Part shown: piece after piece, positions 54,501-64,000 of the stretch
Layout of the letters: every line of letters starts with the position of its first letter
Position numbering within the stretch: the stretch's first letter is position 1
NCBI RefSeq assembly: GCF_030540765.1
Contig: NZ_JAUOEL010000010.1
Coordinates: forward strand, 1-64,000
DNA from: Flavivirga jejuensis
GTDB taxonomy: Bacteria > Bacteroidota > Bacteroidia > Flavobacteriales > Flavobacteriaceae
Reading direction: 5' to 3'
DNA length: 64,000 bases
Made by a program: the position numbers and the translations under genes
The notes under the pieces: generated by a model
The model's input: the letters and a program-made list of their open reading frames with translations, nothing else
Databases searched by the model: none
What the model was told of the DNA's origin: nothing

Positions 54501-57500
54501 ATGTCTTAAATGATTATTATGATATAGACCTTTCTCCAACCGCTTTTTTCAATTATCCTAATATAGAAAAATTAGCCTTTCATATATCTGAAGACTATCT
54601 TGAAAACGTACAAAAACTGCACAAATTAGGAGTGCAATCTGGAGAAAAACCTGAAAAGGCACTTCCTTTACTTAAGTCAAAAACCATTGATAAGCTATCG
54701 AAAAAGAAGCGGTTCTTTTTTAAAAATCATTCAAATTCAGGAGGACATTTGTCTTCAAAATCCAATAATGAACCTATTGCTGTTATAGGGATGAGTTGTC
54801 GTTTTCCAGGTTCTCCAGATGCTGATAGTTTTTGGGAAAACCTAAAAAACAATAAAGATTTGATTAGCGAGGTTCCTGAAGACCGGTGGGATTGGCAGGA
54901 GCTGTTTGGTGATCCACAGGTTGAAAAAGGGAAGACCAAATCCAAATGGGGCGGATTTATTGAGGATATGGACAAATTCGATCCTTTATACTTCAAGATT
55001 TCTCCATTGGAAGCAGAACTTATGGATCCCCAGCAACGTCTTACTTTGGAAGCAACCTATCATGCTTTAGAAGATGCAGGTATTCCTTTTGAAAAGATAA
55101 AAGGAACAAATACAGGAGTGTTTATGGGCGTCTGCACGAATGATTATTCGTCAATGACAATTAAACATACTGATGATACAAGCCTAGCCCAATATTCTAC
55201 TGGAACTTCCGATTCTGTTCTTGTGAACCGAATCTCTTATCTATTGGACCTTCACGGGCCAAGTGAACCCATAGATACAGCTTGTAGTAGTTCGTTGATA
55301 GCCATTCATAGGGCAGTAGAACACATCAGGAGCGGGCGTTGTAATATGGTCATTTCCGGAGGTGTAAATGCCTTGCTAAGTCCGGAACTTACCTTATCCT
55401 TCAGCCAAGCGGGCATGTTGAGCGAAGATGGCAGATGTAAAACATTCGACCAAAGCGCCAATGGTTATGTCCGTGGCGAGGGAGTCGGTGTTGTCGTTCT
55501 CAAATCCCTAAGTCAAGCAGAAGCGGATGGCGATAGAATCCATGCTGTTATTCGAGGGACGTCTGAGAACCATGGCGGAAGTGCTAATACCTTGACTTCC
55601 CCGAACCCTAATGCACAACGAGATCTTTTACTCGAAGCTTATCGATCGGCTAATATCGATCCCCGAAACATCGGTTATATGGAAGCCCATGGTACTGGAA
55701 CACCGCTTGGAGACCCCATTGAAACAGAAGGTTTAAAACTTGCCTTTAAGGAACTATACAAAGACAGAGGTCTGGATTTTCCAGAAGTTCCACATGTAAA
55801 AGTAGGAAGTGCAAAGACCAATATAGGGCACCTAGAAGCGGCCGCAGGTGTTGCTGGTGTGATCAAGGTGATCCAATCGCTCAAACATAAAATGATTCCG
55901 GGCAATCCCCATTTAAAAACTCCTAACGAATACCTAAAACTTAAGAACACTCCATTGAGCTTACAAAAAGATACTACCAGCTGGGAGGCCAATGGTGACC
56001 ACCCACGAGTTGGAGGAGTAAGTAGTTTTGGATTTGGTGGGGCAAACTCGCATATAATCCTAGAGGAATATCATCAGAAGTTAAGGGAATATCAAAGCAA
56101 TGATCTCGCGATAATCTTACTTTCGGCAAAGAATCCAGAACGATTAAATGCCCAGGTTTCAAACCTGATAAGTTATCTGGAAGAACATGATTCCGTTAAT
56201 ATATTTGATATCGCTTACACCTTACAACTAGGTAGAGAGGCCATGGAAGAACGTTTGTCGTTAGTTGTAAATACCGTAGATGAACTAAAATCTAAATTAA
56301 TAGCTTATAATTCGGGAAAAGGCACTTCGGTTTTCAAAGGAAATATCAAAAAGAATAGCAACGATATCATGCTAACCGGAAGCGCAGGAAAAAGTTATAT
56401 AGAAACAGCAATTCGAGATAAAGAAGCTGTTTCCTTAGTGCAGCTCTGGGTAAAAGGAGTGATCATAGATTGGAATATGCTCTATTCTGAAGAGAATATA
56501 CCTAATAAAATCAACCTACCAGTATATCCATTTGCAAAGGAGCGCTATTGGATTACAAAATCAAAGACCACCGGACTATCTAATGGAATAGGGAAGCTTC
56601 ACCCGTTATTACATCAGAATCGTTCCAATATGGAGGAACAGAAATTCACCAGTATTTATAGCGGTAAAGAGTCCTTTTTATCAGAACATATTGTAAGAGG
56701 TGAAAAAATACTTCCAGGAGTAGCCTATTTAGAATTGGTCAGGGAAGCAGGAGCTCAAAGTCTTGATCAACCTGTTACCCAATTGAAGGATATTAAATGG
56801 CTGGATCCCATTCGGGTTAATGGAGAAACCAAAGCGATTCAGGTTAGCTTATTTGAAGATGAAGGAAATATAGGATACGAAGTTTACAGTCAGTCAGAAG
56901 ATAACCAAGAAGTTATTCATGCTCAAGGTATACTAAGCACAGAGCCATTACTGATGCTACCGAAAGTAGATATCGCTCAAATCAAAAGTCGTTTAACCCA
57001 TCAAAAAGCAGGAGCGGAGTATTATAAGGAGCTCAAATCATGGGGTTTAAACTTAGGGAGGAGTTTTCAAGGCATGGAGACTTTATACTTTAGTGAAGAA
57101 GAGGCATTGAATAAAATCCGATTGGATATAAAACCAGATTATGTACTTCAGCCTAGCTTAATGGATAGTGCCTTACATACTTGTTTAGGAATAAACTTTA
57201 TAGAAGATTCCAATGTTTTAAAATTACCGTATGCTGTTGACGACGTCACTATTTATGGAGATGTCAGCCGGACGAGTTGGTGTTATGCGCGTGATAGTAA
57301 AAGCGGTAGAGGTTATGATATTGATTTATTATCAGATGAAGGTGATGTATTATTAAGGTTTGTCGATTTTATAGCATTGCCGGTAGAAGGCGTTCAAGAT
57401 ACCATTGATACTTCAAAAGAAAACTACGCTTCGTTAGACTTTTATACTGGGACATGGAAAGAAACCCCTGTACAGCAATTGGATTCAAAGATTTCCAATG

Positions 57501-60500
57501 AAATAGTTTTACTCGCTGGAGGGTCGGATCGTTTAGCAGAAAAAGTATCAAAAGCACTCCATAATGATGTGATAGCCATTAATGAGAATAACGAAATTGA
57601 TTTCTATACTAAAGTTCAGGAAATCATAAAATCGAAAATACATGTAACAGAACATACACATATAACTGTAATATATCGTAATCAAGATGTTGTGAACTAC
57701 AGTTTTGTTCGTGGATTGTTAAAAACGTCTGAACTTGAAAATCCCAAATTAAAAGGGAAGGTTATAGGCGTAGATAGTTTATCTATTAAAGAATTAAGTG
57801 CGCTTGTTGACATCCTTCAATCCGAACACCAAGATTCTACTAAAGAAGTGCGTTATGTTTCAGGACAAAGAGAGGTTCAACATTTAGAACCTGTTGCTTT
57901 ATCCGATAGCCAAGCTGTGGTCAAGGAAAATGGCGTGTATCTAATCACTGGAGGAACAGGTGGTTTAGGAAAGTTATTTGTCAGTTATTTGGCTGAAGGT
58001 AAGAATGTTAAGCTCATACTAACAGGGAGAAGTAAAACCAGTAGGTTAAGTGCCGCAGCACTTAAAAAAGTGAACGCTAGTTACCACTGCTGTAATGTTA
58101 CCGATAAAGATGCTGTTGATGCATTGATTCATGAGATACTTGATACCCATGGTAAACTAAATGGCATTATTCACGCTGCAGGAGTTCTAAAAGACAGTTT
58201 TTTAATAAATAAATCCGAGGAAGAAGCTCGGGCTGTTCTTTCACCAAAAATAGATGGCGCCAAGTATATTGATCAGGCGACCAAGGAAATCGATTTAGAT
58301 TTCATGCTTTATTGTAGCAGTATAGCTGGGGTGTTAGGAAATGTAGGTCAGGCAGATTATGCAAGTGCCAATATTTGGCTTAATGATTATGCAAGACACC
58401 GTAATGAACTTGTACGAAAAGGCAAGCGAAAAGGGCATGCCATAAGTATCAATTGGTCGTTGTGGAAAGATGCAGGCATGCAAATGGATGCCGAAAGCGA
58501 AAAGTATCTCGAAAAAAAATGGGGCATTCAACCATTGCCTTCTAATCAAGGGATAATTGCATTTGAAAAACTATTGAAAAGTAATTTATCACAAGTCGTG
58601 GTAACCTATGGGAAAGGTAAAAAAATAGCTTCAAAATTAGTACGTAATTATCAAGAAAAAGCAAAATCGGTTGAAACACCAGTTCTGAATGCTTCAGTTT
58701 TAGTCGCTAAGGTTGAGAAAGTGCTTTTAGAGATGGTATCATCTGTTTTGAAATTAGAAATAAGCGCATTAGATCCAGAAAAAGATTTTGGAGATTATGG
58801 GCTTGATTCCATATTATTAACGCGTCTTTCCAATGTACTTAATGATTATTATGACATAGATCTTTTACCAACATCCTTTTTCAACTATCCTACCATAGCG
58901 GAATTGACCTTGTTTTTATCTGAAACCTATGTTGATGAACTAAGCAAAGTGCATAAACCAGAGACAGCACCAAGTGAAACTGCTGAAACTCAAGTTGAGG
59001 AAGCAAAAATTTCTTTTGATGTATCGAAAAGAAAAAGGCAATTTTCTCGAAAAGGAATTGTAACACAATCAAGTGATTCGCTAGTAACCAAAGCATTATC
59101 CAATGAACCTATTGCTATAGTAGGTATGAGTTGTCGTTTTCCAGAATCTCCAGATCCAGATAGTTTTTGGGAAAACCTAAAAAACAATAAAGATTTAATT
59201 AGTGAAATTCCGGAAACTCGTTGGAATTGGCAGGAACTTTATGGAGACCCACAGGTTGAAAAAGGCAAGACAAAATCCAAATGGGGAGGATTTATTGATG
59301 ATATCGACAAATTTGATCCCTTATATTTCAAGATTTCTCCTTTGGAGGCAGAACTTATGGATCCTCAGCAACGTCTTACTTTGGAAGCAACCTATCATGC
59401 TTTAGAAGATGCTGGAATACCTTATGAAAAGTTAAAAGGAACAAATACTGGCGTATTCATTGGAGTATCTGGTACAGATTATTCATTAATGGTAACTAAG
59501 CATACCGATGATACAAGTTTGGCTCAATACTCAACGGGTAGTACGCATTCCATTTTAGTGAATAGAATATCATATTTATTGGGACTTCATGGTCCAAGTG
59601 AACCCATCGATACGGCTTGCAGTAGCTCGTTAATTGCTGTTCACAGGGCTGTAGAACATATTAGAAGTGGACGTTGCGATGTGGTTATTTCAGGAGGCGT
59701 AAATGCCTTGCTAAGCCCAGAACTTACGCTGTCTTTTAGCCAAGCAGGCATGCTGAGCGAAGATGGAAGATGTAAAACATTCGACCAAAGCGCCAATGGC
59801 TATGTCCGTGGAGAAGGAGTCGGAATTGTTGTCCTCAAATCACTCAGTCGAGCAAAGGCAGATGGCGATAGAATTCATGCCGTTATTCGAGGAACATCCG
59901 AGAACCACGGAGGAAGCGCCAATACGTTGACTTCTCCAAACCCCAATGCTCAAAGAGATCTTTTACTTGAAGCCTATCGATCTGCTAATATCGATCCCCG
60001 AAACATCGGTTATATGGAAGCCCATGGAACCGGAACCCCACTAGGCGACCCAATTGAAACAGAAGGATTAAAACTAGCCTTTAAGGAATTGTACAAAGAT
60101 AAGGGGCTAAAACTTCCCGAAGTTCCACATGTAAAAATAGGCAGTGTAAAGACGAATATAGGGCATTTAGAAGCAGCAGCAGGAGTAGCCGGAATGATAA
60201 AAGTTATCCAATCGCTAAAACATAAAATGATTCCAGGGAACCCTCACTTAAAAACACCCAATGAATACCTAAAACTAAAAAACAGCCCATTAACTTTACA
60301 AAAGGATACCACCAGCTGGGAAGCCAAAGAAAATCATCCAAGAGTAGCTGGAGTAAGCAGTTTTGGTTTTGGAGGAGCGAACTCGCATATTATCTTAGAA
60401 GAATACCATCAAGAATTAAAGGAATACCAAAGCAACGACCCAGCGATAATTCTACTTTCTGCAAAAAATCCAGAACGATTACAAGCACAAGTTTCGAACC

Positions 60501-63500
60501 TGGTAAATTACCTAGAAACGAATAGCCCTGTTAACTTATATGATGTTGCATACACCTTACAACTAGGAAGGGAATCTATGGAAGAACGCTTGTCATTAGT
60601 TGTAAATAACATAGAAGAATTAAAATCTAAACTAAGCACCTATCAGTCAGGAAAAAGAACTTCGGTTTTCACAGGAAATATCAAAAAGGATAACAACGAT
60701 ATCATGCTAACTGGAAGCGCAGGAAAAAGCTATATAGAAACAGCAATTCGAGATAAAGAAGCTGTTTCCTTAGCGCAGCTCTGGGTAAAAGGAGTGATCA
60801 TAGATTGGAATATGCTCTATTCTGAAGAGAATATACCTAATAAAATCAACCTACCAGTATATCCATTTGCAAAGGAGCGCTATTGGATTACAAAATCAAA
60901 GACCACCGAACTATCTAATGGAATAGGGAAGCTTCACCCGTTATTACATCAGAATCGTTCCAATATGGAGGAACAGAAATTCACCAGTATTTATAGCGGT
61001 AAAGAGTCCTTTTTATCAGAACATATTGTAAGAGGTGAAAAAATACTTCCAGGAGTAGCCTATTTAGAATTGGTCAGGGAAGCAGGAGCTCAAAGTCTTG
61101 ATCAACCTGTTACCCAATTGAAGGATATTAAATGGCTGGATCCCATTCGGGTTAATGGAGAAACCAAAGCGATTCAGGTTAGCTTATTTGAAGATGAAGG
61201 AAATATAGGATACGAAGTTTACAGTCAGTCAGAAGATAACCAAGAAGTTATTCATGCTCAAGGTATACTAAGCACAGAGCCATTACTGATGCTACCGAAA
61301 GTAGATATCGCTCAAATCAAAAGTCGTTTAACCCATCAAAAAGCAGGAGCGGAATATTATGAGGAGCTCAAATCATGGGGTTTAAACTTAGGCAGGAGTT
61401 TTCAAGGCATGGAGACTTTATACTTTAGTGAAGAAGAGGCATTGAATAAAATCCGATTGGATATAAAACCAGATTATGTACTTCAGCCTGGCTTAATGGA
61501 TAGTGCACTGCATACTTGTTTGGGAATAAACTTTATAGAAGATTCCAGTGTTTTAAAATTACCAGACTCAGTTGGAGAAGTAACTATATATGGCGATGTT
61601 AGCAAGACTAGTTTATGTTATGCACGCAAGAGTCAAGAAGGTAGAGGTTATGATATTGATTTATTATCTGATGAAGGAGATGTGTTATTAAGATTTAAAA
61701 ATTACATCACGTCGGTTGAAAATGGTAATAAACCAAATCATGAAGTCCAAATTACCACTAATAAGCAAAAAGAACCAAAAGAAAAAATATTCAGTCAATC
61801 CGTAACGTCAACTCTTAAGATTTCTAAAATAAAAGAAGAAAAGAAAGTTATTGAAGTGGAAGCTGAAACCACTCTAAAAGATATTTGTTATAAAGGGATT
61901 CTTCAAGTCTTGATGGGAATGGGAATTGAAAATGGTTCTGATGCGGATATGGAAAAACTCCGTATAGATTTGGGGATTATAGATAAATATCAAAGGTTAT
62001 TCAATGAGTTGATCAGGAGTCTGAGTATTTCCAATTATTTATCTATAGAAGAAAATAAACTCGTAGTTTTTAAAGATACACTAAAGCTTTTTAAGTTAGA
62101 AGAAACATTTAATTCTGCAAAAGAAGCGTATCCAGATTATACAGCTTATTTTAATTTATTAGAAGCTTGTTTAAAATCGTTTGAAGGTATTCTTAAAGGA
62201 ACGATTCGATCTACTGATATTATTTTCCCAGAAGGGAGTATGGATTTAGTGGCTGGAATTTATAAAAAGAATGAGCACGTTGATTATTTTAATAGACTGC
62301 TATGTCAATTAGTAAAAACAGCTGTAAAAAACAGCATTGCTAATCTTGAAGAAGGCGAAAAATTTACCCTATTAGAGGTAGGGGCAGGAACAGGAGGAAC
62401 TAGTGAATTGTTATTCGAAGTTTTGAAAGAATTTAAGGATCATATCCGATATATCTATACTGACATATCAAAGAGTTTCCTCATTTATGCTGAAGATAAA
62501 TATAGAGATGTTGCGACTTATCTTGAAACTACACTTTTCAATATTGAAAAGACTCCCGTTAATCAGGGGATAGATTTTGGTACTTGTGATATGGTAATAG
62601 GAGCCAATGTTGTTCATGCTACAAAAGATATTAAGACAAGTATTAGTAATATTAAGAGTGTCTTGAAAAAAGAGGGTATATTATTACTTAATGAGCTCGC
62701 AGAGACAGAAATGTTTTTTACTTTAACCTTTGGTCTTTTAGAAGGTTGGTGGTTATATCAAGATAGCGAACTAAGGCTTGAAGGAAGCCCCGGATTACCT
62801 GAAGAGAATTGGAAAAAAGTATTTACTAATACAGGGTTTGATAACGTTGTTTTTTATCCTCAGAACGAAAAAAGTACTCAACAAATTATAGTAGCTAAAA
62901 GCGATGGGGAAATTGAAATTTCTTCAGAATTAGAACAAGAAACAGAATCAAAACATACCAAAAAAATAGAAGATTCTAATTTTTCTTCAAATACTAAATT
63001 AGTTCAAAATGCAGAAAACTATTTGAAGGAGATTATTAGTAGGGTATTGAAACTGGATAAAGATAGAATCAATACAAAGGCTGATTTTGGGTCTATGGGG
63101 ATAGATTCTATTCTGATAGGAAGTATTACCAAAGAAATTTCTGAGGATTTTCCTGAACTATCCGCATCTGTTTTTTTCGAATACTTAACTATTAATGAAT
63201 TAGCAAGTTATTTTGTTGAGGAATATGAATCTTTTTTCAAGAAAGAAGATAATAATGGAGATCTATCAACTATAAATGATGGATTAAAAATGAAAGAATC
63301 CCAATCTCTTAAATTTTCCAAAAGAAAACGATTTTCTTCAAAAGCAATAAACTCTTCGGAAACCAATAAAAAAAATGTTGTAACAGTTGCTCCTAAAGAG
63401 CAAGAGGTCAAACAACAATATGAAACTGTCGATTCTGAAAAATTAGATGTCGCAATTATAGGTATGGGAGGGCGTTTTAGTTCAGCTTCAACAGAAGAGG

Positions 63501-64000
63501 AGCTTTGGGATAAAACAATTTCTAATTCACAATTAAAAGTCGACGGTTTAAATGCGGAAGTTTCTTATGGGAAATTAGCGGATTTAGAATATGAATCTGT
63601 ATGCGCTACACTAAACCTAAGTGAGTTCGATTTATCAATGATGTCGTTTCAAGAACGATTAATTTTTGAAGAGTTGACCAAATCAATGCTTAAATATGGG
63701 GTGAAAAAAGAAGATTTGTCTTCTAAACCGACCGGAGTGTTTTTAGCAGCACAACAACAAATTTATAAAGGTGGTACTGGAGATAGTTTTTCATTAGTTC
63801 ATCTTATTCCAAATAAAATCTCCTATCATTTAAATTTAAAAGGACCAAGCGAATTTGTTAATACTGCTTGTACGAGTAGTTATGTAGCTATTCACAGGGC
63901 AATACAAAGTATGGCATCGGGTGAGTGCGAACAAGCTATCATAGGCGGTATTAATGTTATTTCACCTGAAGAGATGTCGATAGAAATTTCGGAATTTAAC
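51557..64000 (+). CDS. Giant trans-AT PKS: KS-DH-ACP / KS-DH-KR-ACP / KS-DH-MT-ACP / KS..., runs off the window
   Basis: The frame is open from ATG 51557 to the window end (4148 codons). KS1: Cys185 in IDTSCTSG, HASSS for HGTGT, NIGHMHA. DH1: His670 in HQIRGEKVLP, Asp831. ACP1: Ser974. KS2: Cys1243, HGTGT. DH2: His1711. KR: VYLITGGTGGLG near 2130 and the CSSIAGVLGNVGQADYASANIW block. ACP2: Ser2418. KS3: Cys2688. DH3: His3156. C-methyltransferase: LLEVGAGTGGTS near 3605. ACP3: Ser3851. KS4: Cys4105 in VNTACTSS, cut by the window edge. Several DH and one MT domain point to a polyene, partly methylated chain. No AT domain, so trans-AT. The start is chosen because the KS begins within 45 residues, and the upstream ATG is out of frame. 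Confidence 0.93.
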   Translation, partial: MQNSLKTPSANTLETSAKNNNTNTKKKDSIAIIGMAGFFPESDSIEEFWHQLERQECLIKEIPDDHDPDETVLSKKGAFIKNLRRFDANLYHTISAEAKYMTPQQRLLLMSVWHMFEDACILPASLENKRVAVIVGKEINPYAEYLNKAPITAFTNLSMFDTYLPNRISHFFNLKGPSYCIDTSCTSGLTALHQGKKMLKNNEVDYVVVAGVNLIYGKEWTKSFYAGTESLGLMTKGGSSNTPFQNEASGFTSSEGVISLLLKRGDKALEADDNIHAFVLGSSSNHAGHAGNITFPDAKQQSSAIIEAVNEAGVPLHSITHIEAHASSSVLADSEEIKAFKLAENHFKKGKGKQKQTTAPCTISSLKPNIGHMHAASGLASLVRLVYAFKKQKKLGIKDFTNLGDEISLEKSRYYMSANDEDWSRLKDADQKEIPRRGAINNYGGGGNNIHMILEEHIAEKEEKKDSGVYFLAISVAEEPQFLDYATHIKNYLATNDCNELEVEYNYLVGRKVLGHRIVFRYKTIENLIQKLSKFIDSEGKSGYYTKGNSKDSLDLNEIFLKNGKIVKFLNDLNDHEDKSFLFDLWTKGYETPIQEFYKSIPVHKTSLPGYPFKLDTYWLDIYQDSANNSGNGSYFGSLMHPLLHNNESNVSEQKYKSIFTGNEPFLDHHQIRGEKVLPGVAYLELAREVGSRSLEKQVTQLKDVVWLNPIRVNKDPKEIQISLFEDHHDIAYEVYSKSTENPDEEIIHSKGKLSTEPQIQPDPVDIEKIKASLKNEKSGKAYYALFEKLGLNLGTSFKGIESLFYSDSAALSKIALPKEEHFILQPGLLDSALQTCVGLNLGQGRTTLNIPFSIKDAMIFGDVHQTRWCYVRKSENNKSGSHIVNYDVDLIAEFGEVLLSFKDFVALPVDGVKQESIESEEKTNEEAKSAATDSSPYQVDVEKVILEFVSDLLGKDPSIIPTQTTLGDYGFDSIVMTELTNVLNDYYDIDLSPTAFFNYPNIEKLAFHISEDYLENVQKLHKLGVQSGEKPEKALPLLKSKTIDKLSKKKRFFFKNHSNSGGHLSSKSNNEPIAVIGMSCRFPGSPDADSFWENLKNNKDLISEVPEDRWDWQELFGDPQVEKGKTKSKWGGFIEDMDKFDPLYFKISPLEAELMDPQQRLTLEATYHALEDAGIPFEKIKGTNTGVFMGVCTNDYSSMTIKHTDDTSLAQYSTGTSDSVLVNRISYLLDLHGPSEPIDTACSSSLIAIHRAVEHIRSGRCNMVISGGVNALLSPELTLSFSQAGMLSEDGRCKTFDQSANGYVRGEGVGVVVLKSLSQAEADGDRIHAVIRGTSENHGGSANTLTSPNPNAQRDLLLEAYRSANIDPRNIGYMEAHGTGTPLGDPIETEGLKLAFKELYKDRGLDFPEVPHVKVGSAKTNIGHLEAAAGVAGVIKVIQSLKHKMIPGNPHLKTPNEYLKLKNTPLSLQKDTTSWEANGDHPRVGGVSSFGFGGANSHIILEEYHQKLREYQSNDLAIILLSAKNPERLNAQVSNLISYLEEHDSVNIFDIAYTLQLGREAMEERLSLVVNTVDELKSKLIAYNSGKGTSVFKGNIKKNSNDIMLTGSAGKSYIETAIRDKEAVSLVQLWVKGVIIDWNMLYSEENIPNKINLPVYPFAKERYWITKSKTTGLSNGIGKLHPLLHQNRSNMEEQKFTSIYSGKESFLSEHIVRGEKILPGVAYLELVREAGAQSLDQPVTQLKDIKWLDPIRVNGETKAIQVSLFEDEGNIGYEVYSQSEDNQEVIHAQGILSTEPLLMLPKVDIAQIKSRLTHQKAGAEYYKELKSWGLNLGRSFQGMETLYFSEEEALNKIRLDIKPDYVLQPSLMDSALHTCLGINFIEDSNVLKLPYAVDDVTIYGDVSRTSWCYARDSKSGRGYDIDLLSDEGDVLLRFVDFIALPVEGVQDTIDTSKENYASLDFYTGTWKETPVQQLDSKISNEIVLLAGGSDRLAEKVSKALHNDVIAINENNEIDFYTKVQEIIKSKIHVTEHTHITVIYRNQDVVNYSFVRGLLKTSELENPKLKGKVIGVDSLSIKELSALVDILQSEHQDSTKEVRYVSGQREVQHLEPVALSDSQAVVKENGVYLITGGTGGLGKLFVSYLAEGKNVKLILTGRSKTSRLSAAALKKVNASYHCCNVTDKDAVDALIHEILDTHGKLNGIIHAAGVLKDSFLINKSEEEARAVLSPKIDGAKYIDQATKEIDLDFMLYCSSIAGVLGNVGQADYASANIWLNDYARHRNELVRKGKRKGHAISINWSLWKDAGMQMDAESEKYLEKKWGIQPLPSNQGIIAFEKLLKSNLSQVVVTYGKGKKIASKLVRNYQEKAKSVETPVLNASVLVAKVEKVLLEMVSSVLKLEISALDPEKDFGDYGLDSILLTRLSNVLNDYYDIDLLPTSFFNYPTIAELTLFLSETYVDELSKVHKPETAPSETAETQVEEAKISFDVSKRKRQFSRKGIVTQSSDSLVTKALSNEPIAIVGMSCRFPESPDPDSFWENLKNNKDLISEIPETRWNWQELYGDPQVEKGKTKSKWGGFIDDIDKFDPLYFKISPLEAELMDPQQRLTLEATYHALEDAGIPYEKLKGTNTGVFIGVSGTDYSLMVTKHTDDTSLAQYSTGSTHSILVNRISYLLGLHGPSEPIDTACSSSLIAVHRAVEHIRSGRCDVVISGGVNALLSPELTLSFSQAGMLSEDGRCKTFDQSANGYVRGEGVGIVVLKSLSRAKADGDRIHAVIRGTSENHGGSANTLTSPNPNAQRDLLLEAYRSANIDPRNIGYMEAHGTGTPLGDPIETEGLKLAFKELYKDKGLKLPEVPHVKIGSVKTNIGHLEAAAGVAGMIKVIQSLKHKMIPGNPHLKTPNEYLKLKNSPLTLQKDTTSWEAKENHPRVAGVSSFGFGGANSHIILEEYHQELKEYQSNDPAIILLSAKNPERLQAQVSNLVNYLETNSPVNLYDVAYTLQLGRESMEERLSLVVNNIEELKSKLSTYQSGKRTSVFTGNIKKDNNDIMLTGSAGKSYIETAIRDKEAVSLAQLWVKGVIIDWNMLYSEENIPNKINLPVYPFAKERYWITKSKTTELSNGIGKLHPLLHQNRSNMEEQKFTSIYSGKESFLSEHIVRGEKILPGVAYLELVREAGAQSLDQPVTQLKDIKWLDPIRVNGETKAIQVSLFEDEGNIGYEVYSQSEDNQEVIHAQGILSTEPLLMLPKVDIAQIKSRLTHQKAGAEYYEELKSWGLNLGRSFQGMETLYFSEEEALNKIRLDIKPDYVLQPGLMDSALHTCLGINFIEDSSVLKLPDSVGEVTIYGDVSKTSLCYARKSQEGRGYDIDLLSDEGDVLLRFKNYITSVENGNKPNHEVQITTNKQKEPKEKIFSQSVTSTLKISKIKEEKKVIEVEAETTLKDICYKGILQVLMGMGIENGSDADMEKLRIDLGIIDKYQRLFNELIRSLSISNYLSIEENKLVVFKDTLKLFKLEETFNSAKEAYPDYTAYFNLLEACLKSFEGILKGTIRSTDIIFPEGSMDLVAGIYKKNEHVDYFNRLLCQLVKTAVKNSIANLEEGEKFTLLEVGAGTGGTSELLFEVLKEFKDHIRYIYTDISKSFLIYAEDKYRDVATYLETTLFNIEKTPVNQGIDFGTCDMVIGANVVHATKDIKTSISNIKSVLKKEGILLLNELAETEMFFTLTFGLLEGWWLYQDSELRLEGSPGLPEENWKKVFTNTGFDNVVFYPQNEKSTQQIIVAKSDGEIEISSELEQETESKHTKKIEDSNFSSNTKLVQNAENYLKEIISRVLKLDKDRINTKADFGSMGIDSILIGSITKEISEDFPELSASVFFEYLTINELASYFVEEYESFFKKEDNNGDLSTINDGLKMKESQSLKFSKRKRFSSKAINSSETNKKNVVTVAPKEQEVKQQYETVDSEKLDVAIIGMGGRFSSASTEEELWDKTISNSQLKVDGLNAEVSYGKLADLEYESVCATLNLSEFDLSMMSFQERLIFEELTKSMLKYGVKKEDLSSKPTGVFLAAQQQIYKGGTGDSFSLVHLIPNKISYHLNLKGPSEFVNTACTSSYVAIHRAIQSMASGECEQAIIGGINVISPEEMSIEISEFN
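56366..57230 (+). repeat. Nearly identical DH segment, copy 1
   Basis: From the end of the KS linker through the DH2 hot-dog fold, this stretch matches 60701-61562 at an exact offset of 4335 bases, with only about six differences seen in some 770 bases. The neighbouring KS domains, at the same offset, show many silent differences. Confidence 0.85.
60701..61562 (+). repeat. Nearly identical DH segment, copy 2
   Basis: This is the partner of 56366-57230, coding for the DH3 domain. Beyond 61562 the two modules diverge: a KR follows copy 1, a methyltransferase follows copy 2. Confidence 0.85.

Noticed and set aside
55675-56162. Reverse-strand frames inside the PKS modules
   Set aside because: They are shadows of the strongly conserved KS coding sequence.

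Overview
The window looks like a marine-type Flavobacteriaceae (Bacteroidota) chromosome. The evidence is the low GC content, Bacteroidota-style promoter boxes of the form TAnnTTTG, a conjugation module of the CTnDOT type (traE to traN, rteC, MobB/BfmA-type mobilisation genes), IS4 and ISL3-like transposases and trans-AT polyketide synthases. The genus is not determinable from what I can see.

Layout. (1) 1-3.8 kb: the 5' part of a leftward PKS gene (KS-DH-start of KR) and a divergent FabZ-like hotdog gene. (2) 4.8-8.1 kb: an orphan response regulator with Asp-to-Glu at the phosphorylation site, a histidine kinase remnant, an ISL3-like transposase remnant, and an intact IS4-family element. (3) 8.0-42.1 kb: an integrative conjugative element (ICE) or its remains. 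The leftward mobilisation/maintenance genes (coupling protein truncated by the IS4 element, relaxase, BfmA/BtgA, RadC, SSB) are split from the leftward transfer operon traE-F-G-I-J-K-M-N by a rightward CRISPR-Cas locus. To the right are cargo genes (amidase, AAA ATPase with a nuclease-like tail, EEP-fold protein, CapA/DUF3160/lipoprotein trio), a group II intron 3' fragment, rteC and a shortened tyrosine recombinase. (4) 42.6-64 kb: the main trans-AT PKS cluster. It has a 2120-residue KS-?-ACP-KS0-KR protein, a secreted DUF3237 protein, a free ACP, a JmjC/cupin-like oxygenase homologue, a small unknown protein, and a giant PKS of at least 4148 residues (KS-DH-ACP-KS-DH-KR-ACP-KS-DH-MT-ACP-KS...) that runs off the window.

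The CRISPR locus (13.6-24.05 kb) has the gene order cas10, cas7-cas5-cas11 fusion, cas7-2x, csx19, cas7-insertion. This is the order of the rare type III-Dv (III-D2) effector, the lineage thought to be close to single-protein type III-E Cas7-11. Here Cas10 has no HD nuclease but keeps GGDD, so cyclic oligoadenylate signalling is predicted. The next gene in the operon encodes an unfamiliar two-TM protein with a periplasmic coiled coil and a cytosolic Rossmann/receiver-like domain: a candidate membrane effector. A Cas6-like gene, a first array, a Cas1 gene reduced to its C-terminal third exactly at a repeat boundary, an intact cas2 and a second array follow.

The ICE lies between two oppositely transcribed PKS gene sets, so it may have landed inside one biosynthetic cluster. 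No acyltransferase domain is seen in any module, which is why I call the PKS trans-AT. No tRNA or rRNA genes were seen.
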